Program-made: the position numbers and the translations under genes | From: JBCFAY01 sp038562375 | Lineage (GTDB): Bacteria > Bacillota > Clostridia > Christensenellales > CAG-138 | Direction: 5' to 3' | Assembly: GCA_038562375.1 (NCBI GenBank) | Contig: JBCFAY010000025.1 | Location: 1 to 49,399, forward strand | DNA: 49,399 bases | Notes under the pieces: generated by a model | The model's database searches: none | What the model saw: only the letters and a program-made list of their open reading frames with translations | What the model was told of the DNA's origin: nothing | Part shown: one piece after another, positions 34,871 through 42,556 of the stretch | How the letters are laid out: the number at the start of each line of letters is the position of its first letter | Position numbering within the stretch: the stretch's first letter is position 1

Positions 34871-36391
34871 ATGGACGGAAATGAATTCGCATTAAAAATG
34901 CAGGACATCACGAAACGATTCCCCGGTGTTCTTGCAAACGATCGGATTAGCCTGGAATGCAAAAAGGGTGAAGTTCTCGGCCTGCTTGGAGAAAACGGCG
35001 CGGGCAAAACAACGCTCATGAATATTTTGTATGGTCTGCATCAACCGGACGGCGGCAAGATCTTTGTCGACGGGGAAGAGGTGCAGATTACGTCGCCTGC
35101 CAAGGCCATCCATTACGGCATAGGCATGGTGCACCAGCATTTTAAGCTGGTTGATACGCTGACCGCCTTGGAGAATATCATCCTCGGCATACCGTCGAAA
35201 AAGCCGCTGTTGGATCTCGCGCCCGCACGGGAGCGCCTGCTGAAGCTTTGTGAAGAGTATGAATTATTTGTTGATCCGGATACGGAAGTATGGCGTTTGC
35301 CGGTAGGTCAACAGCAGTGGGTGGAGATTCTAAAAGCATTATATAGAAACGCCAAAGTCCTGGTGCTTGATGAGCCGACATCCGTTTTGACTCCCTCCGA
35401 AAGCGACCAGCTTTGCCGGGCGATACGCCGACTCACCAATGAAGGCCGAGCGGTTGTCTTCATCAGCCATAAACTGCGTGAAGTGATGGAGATTACGGAT
35501 CGGGTCACCATCATCCGCGACGGCAAGCTCATCGGTACGATTCCGACGAAGGAAGCCACACAGTTGAAACTGGCGCAAATGATGGTTGGGCGCCCGGTTT
35601 CCATCGTTAGAAAACCGCGCCCTGTTATTGAAGAAAAAAAGCCGATCCTGGTCATGAAAGACGTCAATGTCAGCGACGACCGCGGCGTGCCGGCGCTAAA
35701 GAACTTCAACCTGACCGTCAATGCGGGAGAAATCCTCGGCGTTGCGGGGGTGGACGGCAACGGCCAGCGTGAGCTCGCGGAGTGCATTGTCGGCCTGAGA
35801 AAACCGACGAGCGGTACGATCAGCGTTCGGGACCGGCAGGTCACCGATGTTATTGCGGATCCGTCCTTCATCGGCTTCATTCCGGAAGATCGCCATAAAA
35901 CGGGACTCGTGCTGGATTTCAGCGTTTCCGAGAACATGATTATAAAGGATTGCGACAAACAACCGTATGTGAAAAACGGTTTATTAAGATATCCGGTCAT
36001 CAATAAACATGCGCGATCCATGATTGAGAAATACAACATCAAGACGCCCTCCGAAGATGTTAAGGCAAGGAACCTGTCCGGAGGCAACCAACAAAAAGTC
36101 ATCATCGCCCGTGAGCTGAACCCCGAGCCGGTTTTGGATATCGCGTCGCAGCCGACGCGCGGCCTCGACATGGGGGCCGTATCCAATGTTCACGATACCT
36201 TGCTGAGCGAGCGTAACCGCGGCGCGGCAGTTCTGTTCATTTCGGCGGAGCTGCAGGAAGTTATGGCCTTGAGCGACCGCATCATCGTATTGTTCCGCGG
36301 CGAAATCATGGGGGATATCGACGGCGAGACGGCGGATGTGTCCACGATCGGCCAAATGATGCTGGGTCAAACTCCGGAGGTCGAAGTATGA
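34871..36391 (+). CDS. ABC transporter ATPase with two nucleotide-binding domains (BMP/nucleoside-type)
   Basis: The protein has 506 residues and two fused ATPase domains. The first has Walker A GENGAGKTT near 39, a signature relaxed to LPVGQQQ and Walker B VLVLDEPTSVL. The second begins near 265, has a degenerate Walker A region (GVDGNGQREL), signature LSGGNQQKV and Walker B-like PVLDIASQPTRGLD, where Gln replaces the catalytic Glu. This asymmetry is normal for YufO/NupO and sugar RbsA-type ATPases. It overlaps the next permease gene by four bases. ATG 34871 is the best start, although its SD (AAGGAAG) is rather far. Confidence 0.92.
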   Translation: MDGNEFALKMQDITKRFPGVLANDRISLECKKGEVLGLLGENGAGKTTLMNILYGLHQPDGGKIFVDGEEVQITSPAKAIHYGIGMVHQHFKLVDTLTALENIILGIPSKKPLLDLAPARERLLKLCEEYELFVDPDTEVWRLPVGQQQWVEILKALYRNAKVLVLDEPTSVLTPSESDQLCRAIRRLTNEGRAVVFISHKLREVMEITDRVTIIRDGKLIGTIPTKEATQLKLAQMMVGRPVSIVRKPRPVIEEKKPILVMKDVNVSDDRGVPALKNFNLTVNAGEILGVAGVDGNGQRELAECIVGLRKPTSGTISVRDRQVTDVIADPSFIGFIPEDRHKTGLVLDFSVSENMIIKDCDKQPYVKNGLLRYPVINKHARSMIEKYNIKTPSEDVKARNLSGGNQQKVIIARELNPEPVLDIASQPTRGLDMGAVSNVHDTLLSERNRGAAVLFISAELQEVMALSDRIIVLFRGEIMGDIDGETADVSTIGQMMLGQTPEVEV

Positions 36392-37524
36392 ACGCTAAAA
36401 AAGAACCCAAATTTATCAAGGTGCCATTCATAGGAGAGCTTGCGTTGTCCGGGGCCCGATCCATTGTGGGGATCGCGTTGGGTTTGCTCGCAGGCGGGGT
36501 CCTGATCGCTATTTCCGGCGTCAACCCGTTTACGGCTTATTGGTCTATGCTGCAAGGCGCATTTGCAAGCCTGCAAGCGTTCAGCAACGTTCTCGTGCGT
36601 TCTTCACCGCTGCTGCTCGGAGGGATAGGCGTTGCTTTAGGCATTAAAGCCGGCGTCTGGAATACCGGCATTGAAGGGTATATGTATTTGGGCGCGATCG
36701 GCGCCGCCGTGGTGGGCATTCCGGCGCTTAATTTGCCGCCGCTCGTCCATATTATTCTCACGCTGATTGTTGCGATGGTTTTTGGGGCCGTTTGGGGCCT
36801 GGTCCCGGGCTATCTACGGGCTTGGAGGGGCGTGAACGAGGTCACATCGACGATCATGCTCAATTATGTCGCCATTTACCTTACCAGCTGGCTGGTGACA
36901 GAACCGCAGCCTCTCGCCGAAATCGGATCGTTTTTTCCGATGTCCCTACTGTTCCAGGAAAGCGCGCAATTGCCGATTCTGATGAACGGAACGAGTCTGC
37001 ACCCGGGGGTTTTCATAGGCCTTGCGGTGTGTGTACTGTTCCATTTTGTGCTGCGCTATACACCGTTCGGCTTTCGTACCCGGATGCTCGGGTCCAACCC
37101 GAACGCCGCGCGCTACTCGGGCGTAAATACGAAGCGGCAAATTTTGCTCATTATGATGATTGGCGCTATGCTCGGAGCTTTGGCCGGAGCAATCGAAGTT
37201 ATGGGATTGAAACGCCGGGTTTATATGGAATTTGTCACCGGCGTGGGTTATGAAAGCGTCGCCGTAGCGCTGCTGGCCGGCGGAAATCCTCTCGGCGTTA
37301 TTGCCGCCACTTTGTTTTTCGCATTTTTGAAAGTTGGGGGAGCGACGATGTCGATCCAGACAGGTATCGGCGCGCCTATGACCGATGTGATTATTGCGCT
37401 GTGCGTGATTTTCGTTATCGGCGTCGGCGTCAGCGAACGCCGCCGCTTGAAAAAAGCCCATGATAACGAAAAAACCGAGGCGATAGACGCTCCCGAGACA
37501 AAGGAGGACGAAAATGTCATTTGA
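36388..37524 (+). CDS. ABC transporter permease, BMP/nucleoside-type, first subunit
   Basis: The protein has 378 residues and about nine or ten membrane helices. The family signature region GVALGIKAGVWNTGIEGYMYLGA near 75-95 and the coupling segment GSNPNAARYSGVN near 240 match YufP/BmpB-type permeases. The C-terminal tail is charged and cytoplasmic. It pairs with the next gene product to form the heterodimeric channel. The start overlaps the ATPase stop (ATGA) and its end overlaps the next permease by 11 bases, so all three are translationally coupled. Confidence 0.92.
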   Translation: MNAKKEPKFIKVPFIGELALSGARSIVGIALGLLAGGVLIAISGVNPFTAYWSMLQGAFASLQAFSNVLVRSSPLLLGGIGVALGIKAGVWNTGIEGYMYLGAIGAAVVGIPALNLPPLVHIILTLIVAMVFGAVWGLVPGYLRAWRGVNEVTSTIMLNYVAIYLTSWLVTEPQPLAEIGSFFPMSLLFQESAQLPILMNGTSLHPGVFIGLAVCVLFHFVLRYTPFGFRTRMLGSNPNAARYSGVNTKRQILLIMMIGAMLGALAGAIEVMGLKRRVYMEFVTGVGYESVAVALLAGGNPLGVIAATLFFAFLKVGGATMSIQTGIGAPMTDVIIALCVIFVIGVGVSERRRLKKAHDNEKTEAIDAPETKEDENVI

Positions 37525-38440
37525 TATGATCATTGATTGGATCCAGGCCACTTTACGATGGTCGACTCCATTGATTTTGGTTTCTATCGGCGAGGTGTTT
37601 TCCGAACGCTCGGGCATCATCAACATGGGTATTGAGGGGATCATGCTCTCAGGCGCTCTGTGCGGCATCGCAATCAGTTTTTTCACGGGCAATGTGCTCG
37701 CATCGGTACTGGTTACAATGCTGCTTGGCGCAGTTATGGGAATGCTTGTGGCCTTCCTTACGGTGTCTCGCCGAACGAATCAAGTTGTGACGGGTTTAAT
37801 GATCAACCTGCTTGCAACGGGCGGCACAAATTTATTGTTCGCCATGTTGTCGGGATCCCGGCATACGCGTGTCGCTACGTTCCCCGTCCTGTTTGCGGAG
37901 AGCCTGCATGAGGTGCCGATCATCGGCCCGATATTGTTTCAACAGCCGGTAAGTACCTGGATTGCTCTGATTCTGCCGATTTTCGCCGGAATCGTCCTAT
38001 ATAAAACAAACTGGGGCCTCAATGTCCGGGCGATTGGCGACAATCCGCAATCGGCGGCGACGGCGGGCATATCCGTCCTCAAGATAAAGTATCAGACGGT
38101 CATTCTCAGCGGTATCTTTGCCGCTCTCGGCGGTTGCGTATTGACCTTGGGTGAAGTCGGCTATTTTGCTTCCGGCGGTATGACGGCCGGACGAGGCTTT
38201 ATCGTATTGGCGGCCGTCGTTGTCGGCGGTTGGGATCCCATCAGAACGGCTTTGGCCTGTTTGGTATTCGGAGCTGCCGATGCCGCTCAGCTTCGCCTTC
38301 AGGCAATGGGTTCGGTGGTTCCTTATCAGTTTTTGCAGATGCTGCCCTACCTGATCACGGTGATTGCGCTGACGATTATGGTTAAACGCTCCCGCGTCCC
38401 GAAGACATGGGGCGCACCGTACGATCAGCGGGATATCTGA
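37514..38440 (+). CDS. ABC transporter permease, BMP/nucleoside-type, second subunit
   Basis: The protein has 308 residues and about eight membrane helices. The start region STPLILVSIGEVFSERSGIINMGIEGIML and the coupling motif IGDNPQSAATAGISVL are typical of YufQ-like permeases. It forms the translocation channel with the preceding permease. An 84-base gap to the racemase gene contains no terminator, so the racemase is probably cotranscribed. Confidence 0.92.
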   Translation: MSFDMIIDWIQATLRWSTPLILVSIGEVFSERSGIINMGIEGIMLSGALCGIAISFFTGNVLASVLVTMLLGAVMGMLVAFLTVSRRTNQVVTGLMINLLATGGTNLLFAMLSGSRHTRVATFPVLFAESLHEVPIIGPILFQQPVSTWIALILPIFAGIVLYKTNWGLNVRAIGDNPQSAATAGISVLKIKYQTVILSGIFAALGGCVLTLGEVGYFASGGMTAGRGFIVLAAVVVGGWDPIRTALACLVFGAADAAQLRLQAMGSVVPYQFLQMLPYLITVIALTIMVKRSRVPKTWGAPYDQRDI

Positions 38441-38536
38441 CGCGATAGGGACGATCGTTAAGCTTTTGGTTCTTCAGCTTCAAGGCGGACCGGCTTACCT
38501 GATCGGCAATCGCGTGATGCGCAGTTGGAGGACAAG

Positions 38537-39310
38537 ATGAGGATATTGGTATTAAACCCGAACACAACTCAAGCTTTCACCGAAGCGATCGGATCGACGG
38601 CCGTGCAGGCGAAATCGTCCGGCACGGATATCATTTGCCTGAACCCTCTTGCAGGCCCCCGCTCGATTGAAAGCGATTATGACGAGCTGTTGAGCGTCGC
38701 CCCTTGTCTTGATGTGATTATCCCGCGGCAAGCTGATTTCGATGCCCTCGTAATCGCCTGTTACGGAAACCATCCCGTTATTCCCGCGGCCAGGGAGATT
38801 CTCAGGCAGCCCGTCGTAGGCATTATGGAAGCATCCCTCCATCTTGCCTGTATGGTTGGACATAGTTTCAGCATCATCACCTCAGGCGACCGAGCCGTCA
38901 CCATGTTTTGGCGCGGGGTAAGAGCCCTGGGACTCGAATCTCAGTGCGCGTCCGTGCGTTCAACGCATACTCCGGTACTTGCATTAGAGGGCGAGCGAAA
39001 AATGGATGTTCGCGAACTGATCTTGGAAGAGGCCAGGAAAGCGATCGAAGACGACGGTGCGGAGGTTATAAGTCTTGGTTGTGCCGGAATGGTGGGACTT
39101 GCTGAACAAATGACACAAAAACTGGGCGTACCCGTCATCGACGGCGTCGCCGCCGGTGTTAGGGTAGCTGAAGCGCTGGTTGGATGCGATTTGCATACGA
39201 GCAAACGACGCGCTTATGCTCCGCTAGGGGAAAAGGAATTTGTCAATATGCCTTCGTATTTGCACAATCCCGTGCGCCCGGATAAACCGGACGATACACA
39301 GGAAGTCTGA
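38537..39310 (+). CDS. Asp/Glu/hydantoin racemase-family protein
   Basis: The protein has 257 residues. The start ILVLNPNTTQAFTEAI and two catalytic cysteines, VIACYGNH near residue 77 and SLGCAGM near 184, fit the two-cysteine, cofactor-independent racemases, with the hydantoin racemase (HyuE) subgroup closest. It would interconvert enantiomers of a 5-substituted hydantoin, or act as an allantoin racemase, so that the stereospecific hydantoinase can use both. ATG 38537 has GGAGGAC just upstream. It is the last gene of the operon; a palindromic terminator follows. Confidence 0.85.
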   Translation: MRILVLNPNTTQAFTEAIGSTAVQAKSSGTDIICLNPLAGPRSIESDYDELLSVAPCLDVIIPRQADFDALVIACYGNHPVIPAAREILRQPVVGIMEASLHLACMVGHSFSIITSGDRAVTMFWRGVRALGLESQCASVRSTHTPVLALEGERKMDVRELILEEARKAIEDDGAEVISLGCAGMVGLAEQMTQKLGVPVIDGVAAGVRVAEALVGCDLHTSKRRAYAPLGEKEFVNMPSYLHNPVRPDKPDDTQEV

Positions 39311-39356
39311 CGGTTTTTCAAGTTGCAGTAATTATATCAGGTAAATCACCAATTCA

Positions 39357-39382
39357 AAAGGCTCGCCATACGGCGGGCCTTT
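39357..39382. terminator. Bidirectional terminator, copy 1 of a duplicated unit
   Basis: AAAGGC-TCGCC pairs with GGCG-GGCCTTT around ATAC. It lies between the racemase gene and the converging small regulator and includes the first base of that gene's stop codon. A very similar hairpin is at 39626-39655. Confidence 0.75.
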
Positions 39383-39563
39383 AGTTCTTACCTTTGTCAG
39401 CCAAGTCGATTTTGCCGTGTTTTTCTTCAAATTCCCTTATACAATTATTGATCAGGAACATGATTTGGCCGCTGGCGGAGCGATCTTCATATCTGGCTAC
39501 AGAATGAAATTTCTGCAAAACATCCTCGTCGATTCGGATGCTGATATGCTTGTTCTTCTTCAA
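39381..39563 (-). CDS. Small ribbon-helix-helix-like regulator, paralogue A
   Basis: The protein has about 60 residues. KHISIRIDEDVLQKF is a ribbon-helix-helix beta strand and first helix, followed by RSASGQIMFLINNCI as second helix. This is the Arc/CopG-like layout for a small DNA-binding dimer, and RSASGQI resembles Arc-type proteins. I favour TTG 39563 because GGAG lies nine bases upstream; a TTG at 39578 (65 residues) overlaps that site. It is clearly homologous to the next gene (identical R-S-A, Q-I and HGKI positions), and both stop codons lie inside similar hairpins, showing tandem duplication of a whole unit. Confidence 0.7.
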   Translation of the reverse strand: MKKNKHISIRIDEDVLQKFHSVARYEDRSASGQIMFLINNCIREFEEKHGKIDLADKGKN

Positions 39564-39625
39564 TTCAATCTGCTCCAATCACTTAAAACACACTTGTTAT
39601 CATTTGCTTCACTAATTTTCCGATT

Positions 39626-39662
39626 CTAAAGGCACGCCGTACGACGTGCCTTTAGTTTTTTT
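39626..39662. terminator. Hairpin/terminator, copy 2 of the duplicated unit
   Basis: A stem CTAAAGGCACG / CGTGCCTTTAG (39626-39655) is followed by a T run on the plus side. It contains the stop codon of paralogue B. It shares AAAGGC...GCCTTTAGTT with the hairpin at 39357. Confidence 0.75.
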
Positions 39663-39861
39663 CGGCAGGCAGTTCGATTTTGCCGTGTTCTTTTTCGTAA
39701 TCTGCTATAAATTTCAGCATGAGCTGAATAATTTGGCTGTTTGCAGAACGCCCGACATAACCGCATACATATCGAAATTTTGCCAGTATTTCACCATCCA
39801 CTCTAAGTCCGAAATGTTTTTCATTTAGCTTATCCGTATCGAACACCTCCGATGAAGTCAT
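39652..39861 (-). CDS. Small ribbon-helix-helix-like regulator, paralogue B
   Basis: The protein has 69 residues. KHFGLRVDGEILAKF then RSANSQIIQLMLKFI and EKEHGKIELP align residue by residue with paralogue A, about 35-45% identical by eye. A perfect inverted repeat (39852-39872) overlaps its start codon, a likely autoregulatory operator, and a strong promoter for the divergent SLOG gene sits just beyond it. No toxin gene is adjacent, so a toxin-antitoxin role is not supported. Confidence 0.75.
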   Translation of the reverse strand: MTSSEVFDTDKLNEKHFGLRVDGEILAKFRYVCGYVGRSANSQIIQLMLKFIADYEKEHGKIELPAEKN

Positions 39862-39872
39862 ATCGACTTCAT
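39852..39872. promoter_or_regulatory. Candidate operator at the start of paralogue B
   Basis: ATGAAGTC and GACTTCAT form a perfect 8-bp inverted repeat around five bases, overlapping the paralogue B start codon and lying upstream of the divergent TATAAT at 39891-39896. It is well placed for control of both genes by the small regulators. Confidence 0.5.
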
Positions 39873-39890
39873 TTTAGACTTATATTCTGT

Positions 39891-39896
39891 TATAAT
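39891..39896 (+). promoter_or_regulatory. -10 element of the SLOG gene
   Basis: Consensus TATAAT with a weak TTCATT 17 bases upstream. The SLOG start codon is 56 bases downstream. Confidence 0.5.
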
Positions 39897-39951
39897 ACGA
39901 GAATAGAGCCGAAACGGAGTTATAACGAATCCGTAATTTGGAGGTGCAAAT

Positions 39952-40428
39952 ATGATAAATAGAAAAGAGACTTGTTGTTTTACCGGCCACCGAAAGCTGC
40001 CCGAAGAAAAGCTTGAGCACATCATAATACGCCTTGACCGTGAGGTGGAAAACCTCATCCAGCAAGGCGTAACCACATTTATTTCAGGCGGAGCGCCGGG
40101 GTTCGATCAGGTAGCCGCATCGCTTATCATCGCCAAAAAAGAGATGGGAAAGGAAATCCGCCTGATCTTCGCTCTGCCGTGCGCAAATCAAGATGAGCTT
40201 TGGAGTGTAGAGCAAAAGGAGCTGTATCATAACCTGCTGGCGGAAGCCGACGAGGCGATCTATGTGTCGGAGGAATACCACGACGGCTGCATGAAGAAAC
40301 GCAACCGCTATAGGGTCGACCATTCGGCCTACTGTATCTGCGCCCGGCTATGCCCTTTCAGCGGAACGGATCAAACGATGCGGTACGCGAGGAGAAAAGG
40401 GATAAAAATAATAAATATCGTGGATTAA
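39952..40428 (+). CDS. SLOG-family protein (DUF1273, YpsA-like)
   Basis: The protein has 158 residues. CCFTGHRKLPEE, FISGGAPGFDQVAA, FALPCANQDELW, YVSEEYHDGCMKKRNRYRVD and RYARRKGIKI are the ordered motifs of YpsA/DUF1273, a Rossmann-like SLOG nucleotide-binding protein. YpsA affects cell division in Firmicutes, and SLOG proteins can sense nucleotides in conflict systems. The segment after VDHSAY is Cys-rich and departs from the usual pattern but stays in frame. The ribosome site is GGAGGTG. It is divergent from the small regulators. Confidence 0.85.
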   Translation: MINRKETCCFTGHRKLPEEKLEHIIIRLDREVENLIQQGVTTFISGGAPGFDQVAASLIIAKKEMGKEIRLIFALPCANQDELWSVEQKELYHNLLAEADEAIYVSEEYHDGCMKKRNRYRVDHSAYCICARLCPFSGTDQTMRYARRKGIKIINIVD

Positions 40429-40599
40429 ACCGCATCAAAACCTGATATCGCAGGGACGCTTCATATACATGGATGCTCTTTTCAGCAAAAAAGTACAATA
40501 AATCGTCGGATTTTACTTTACAGAGTCCCTGTGTTTGAATTACACTTTTACTATTATCAGACATAGTCTACTATATGATGTAATCACGACGGAGTTTTC
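40429..40599. other. Spacer before the salvage operon
   Basis: This 171-base spacer has no reading frame. CAGGGAC near 40452 is matched by GTCCCTG near 40526, a long-range complement that could form a stem or be coincidence. I see no convincing preQ1 or other known riboswitch here, nor a strong promoter. Confidence 0.4.
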
Positions 40600-41460
40600 A
40601 TGAAAAACATCATCTTCGATTGCGACAATACGTTCGGTGTTCCGGGCTGCGACGTCGACGACGGGCTGGCGCTTTTGTATCTGCTGGGCAGCGAAAAGGC
40701 GAATCTGCTCGGTATCACCTGCACGTTCGGCAACAGCGACCTAAACACGGTCTACCAAACGACAAAATCGATGCTCCAAGACATCGGGCGTTCCGGAATC
40801 CCTTTTTTTCGGGGGTGCGAAAAGCCCGGCAAAACGGAGAGCGAGGCCGTCGATTTCCTGGTCCAAACGGTAAACGAACACGCCGGGAACGTGAGTCTGC
40901 TCGCTACCGGCAGCCTTACGAACCTCTACGGCGCGTATAGGAAGGATAACCTTTTCTTCACGAAGATCAACAAAATATCCCTCATGGGCGGCATCACCGC
41001 GCCTTTGCGCATCAACGGGAAAACGATGGACGAGCTGAACTTTTCGATCGACGCGCAGGCTTCGCTCTGCGTGTTTGAGAATGCGCGCAATATTTCGATC
41101 GCCACCGGCAACCACTGCCTGGACTCGCATTTTTCGCGCGAGGGGTTTGAACGGCGGCTCGGCGGCTCCGCGCTGCCCGTCGCGCGCTATATCTACCGAA
41201 AAGCCGCGTACTGGTACGATTGCATGAAGGATTACATGCCGGACGGGATCGTCGTCTGGGATGTGACGGCGGCGGCGCAACTGCTGGAAGAAGACCTGTT
41301 CGACAGGAACCCGGCGCGCATCTCCCCGTCGCTGGATTCGCTGCGGACGGGAAGCCTTATCGGTATGGGCGAGCCCCTGCTCGTCGATCTTCCGAGGATC
41401 AAAGACCCGGCCGCGTTTGAAGAGCACGTGTACCGGACCTATTTCCAATTCCAAATGTAG
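40600..41460 (+). CDS. Nucleoside hydrolase-family protein, putative queuosine hydrolase (QueK-like)
   Basis: The protein has 286 residues in the inosine-uridine nucleoside hydrolase superfamily. The calcium-binding motif is unusual: IIFDCDNTFGVPGCDVDDGLAL, so the usual DxDxGxDDALAL is split by an insertion of about seven residues. GNSDLNTVY, LLATGSLTNL (~107), SLMGGI (~130), NFSIDAQA and VVWDVTAA near 227 complete the active site, with Asp replacing the usual His/Asp pair. The family splits the N-glycosidic bond of ribonucleosides. The very next gene is a radical SAM enzyme; this pair recalls QueK/QueL of C. difficile queuosine salvage. The family is certain; the substrate is inferred. Confidence 0.75.
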   Translation: MKNIIFDCDNTFGVPGCDVDDGLALLYLLGSEKANLLGITCTFGNSDLNTVYQTTKSMLQDIGRSGIPFFRGCEKPGKTESEAVDFLVQTVNEHAGNVSLLATGSLTNLYGAYRKDNLFFTKINKISLMGGITAPLRINGKTMDELNFSIDAQASLCVFENARNISIATGNHCLDSHFSREGFERRLGGSALPVARYIYRKAAYWYDCMKDYMPDGIVVWDVTAAAQLLEEDLFDRNPARISPSLDSLRTGSLIGMGEPLLVDLPRIKDPAAFEEHVYRTYFQFQM

Positions 41461-41473
41461 GGTGGTAAACCGC

Positions 41474-42526
41474 ATGAAAATCGACCGCGAGCTGAACAGG
41501 ATTCTGGACAAAGCATGGAGCGATATCCCCTTGAACCGCGAGGAGTGCAAATATCTCCTCTGCCTCGATGAAACCGGCTTTGAGGCCGGGCTGCTGCGCG
41601 CGGCGGCCATGGGCGTCATCCGCGGCAAAAACGACAATTCCGCCATCATACTCGGGCAGATCGGCGTGGACATCCTGCCCTGCCCCGGCGGATGCAAATT
41701 CTGCACGTTCGGGGACGGGCATACGAAGTTCACCCCGAGCCGCCTAGGCGAGGAGGAACTCTCCGAAAAGATGGCGCAGTTCTGCAAGTACGACGATCTC
41801 TACGGCCTCTATCTGATGACCATGCACGAATACGACCTTGAGCACTATTTAAAGATCATTGCGCTCGCCAAAGGGATGGCGCCCCGGACCACGCAGATCT
41901 GGGCCAATGTGGGCGACTCGCCGCTGGAGGCGTTCCAGGAAATGCGCAAAGCGGGGGTCACGGGCGTGTATCACGTGTGCCGCATCGGGGAGGGCGCGGA
42001 TACGAACCTCAAGCCGGAGGACCGCAAACAAACGATGCGCAACGCTTTGGACGCGGGGCTGGAGCTCTATACCTGCTGCGAGCCCATCGGTCCGGAGCAT
42101 ACGGTGGATCAGCTCGTCGACAACATCTTCATCGGCATCGAGATGGGCATCACGCAGCACGCGGCGATGCGCCGGGTGGCGGTCAAGGGCGCGCCGCTAG
42201 CGAAGTACGGCCAGATCAGCGAGCTGCGCCTCGCGCAGATCGTGGCGGCAATCGCGCTTTGCTCGACGACGGTGCCCACGATGGCGTATATGGGCGTGCA
42301 CGAGCCCAATCCGCTGAGCTACGCGGCGGGCGCAAACATCATCACGGCGGAATCGGGCGCCAATCCGCGCGACTGCGAGGGCGACACGTCCAAAAATCGC
42401 GGCATGGACATGGCGGCCTGCAGGAGGATGCTCTACGAGTGCGGATTCGCCAACATCCGCAGGGGGGACGAAAGCAAAATCCCGCTGGATTATGATTATT
42501 TGCTGAAAACCGATTCCTGGATCTAA
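41474..42526 (+). CDS. BioB-like radical SAM enzyme, putative queuine lyase (QueL-like)
   Basis: The protein has 350 residues. A canonical CxxxCxxC 4Fe-4S/SAM site CPGGCKFCTFG lies near residue 74, then a barrel with MTMHEYDLEHYL, ANVGDSPLEAFQEM, GVTGVYHVCRIGEG and LYTCCEPIGPEHT, overall like biotin-synthase-type enzymes but without a sulfur-insertion cluster that I can point to. It is separated by only 13 bases from the nucleoside hydrolase and 30 from the importer gene. In C. difficile a radical SAM lyase, QueL, releases preQ1 from queuine; gene context here fits, but other base-modifying reactions are possible. ATG 41474 has GGTGG-type SD. Confidence 0.75.
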   Translation: MKIDRELNRILDKAWSDIPLNREECKYLLCLDETGFEAGLLRAAAMGVIRGKNDNSAIILGQIGVDILPCPGGCKFCTFGDGHTKFTPSRLGEEELSEKMAQFCKYDDLYGLYLMTMHEYDLEHYLKIIALAKGMAPRTTQIWANVGDSPLEAFQEMRKAGVTGVYHVCRIGEGADTNLKPEDRKQTMRNALDAGLELYTCCEPIGPEHTVDQLVDNIFIGIEMGITQHAAMRRVAVKGAPLAKYGQISELRLAQIVAAIALCSTTVPTMAYMGVHEPNPLSYAAGANIITAESGANPRDCEGDTSKNRGMDMAACRRMLYECGFANIRRGDESKIPLDYDYLLKTDSWI

Positions 42527-42556
42527 AAAAGCATATCAGCGAAAGGAAAAGGATTC

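Noticed and set aside
39381..39861. Toxin-antitoxin module from the two small regulators
   Set aside because: Both proteins are paralogous DNA-binding-like proteins; no toxin-like gene is adjacent on the same strand.
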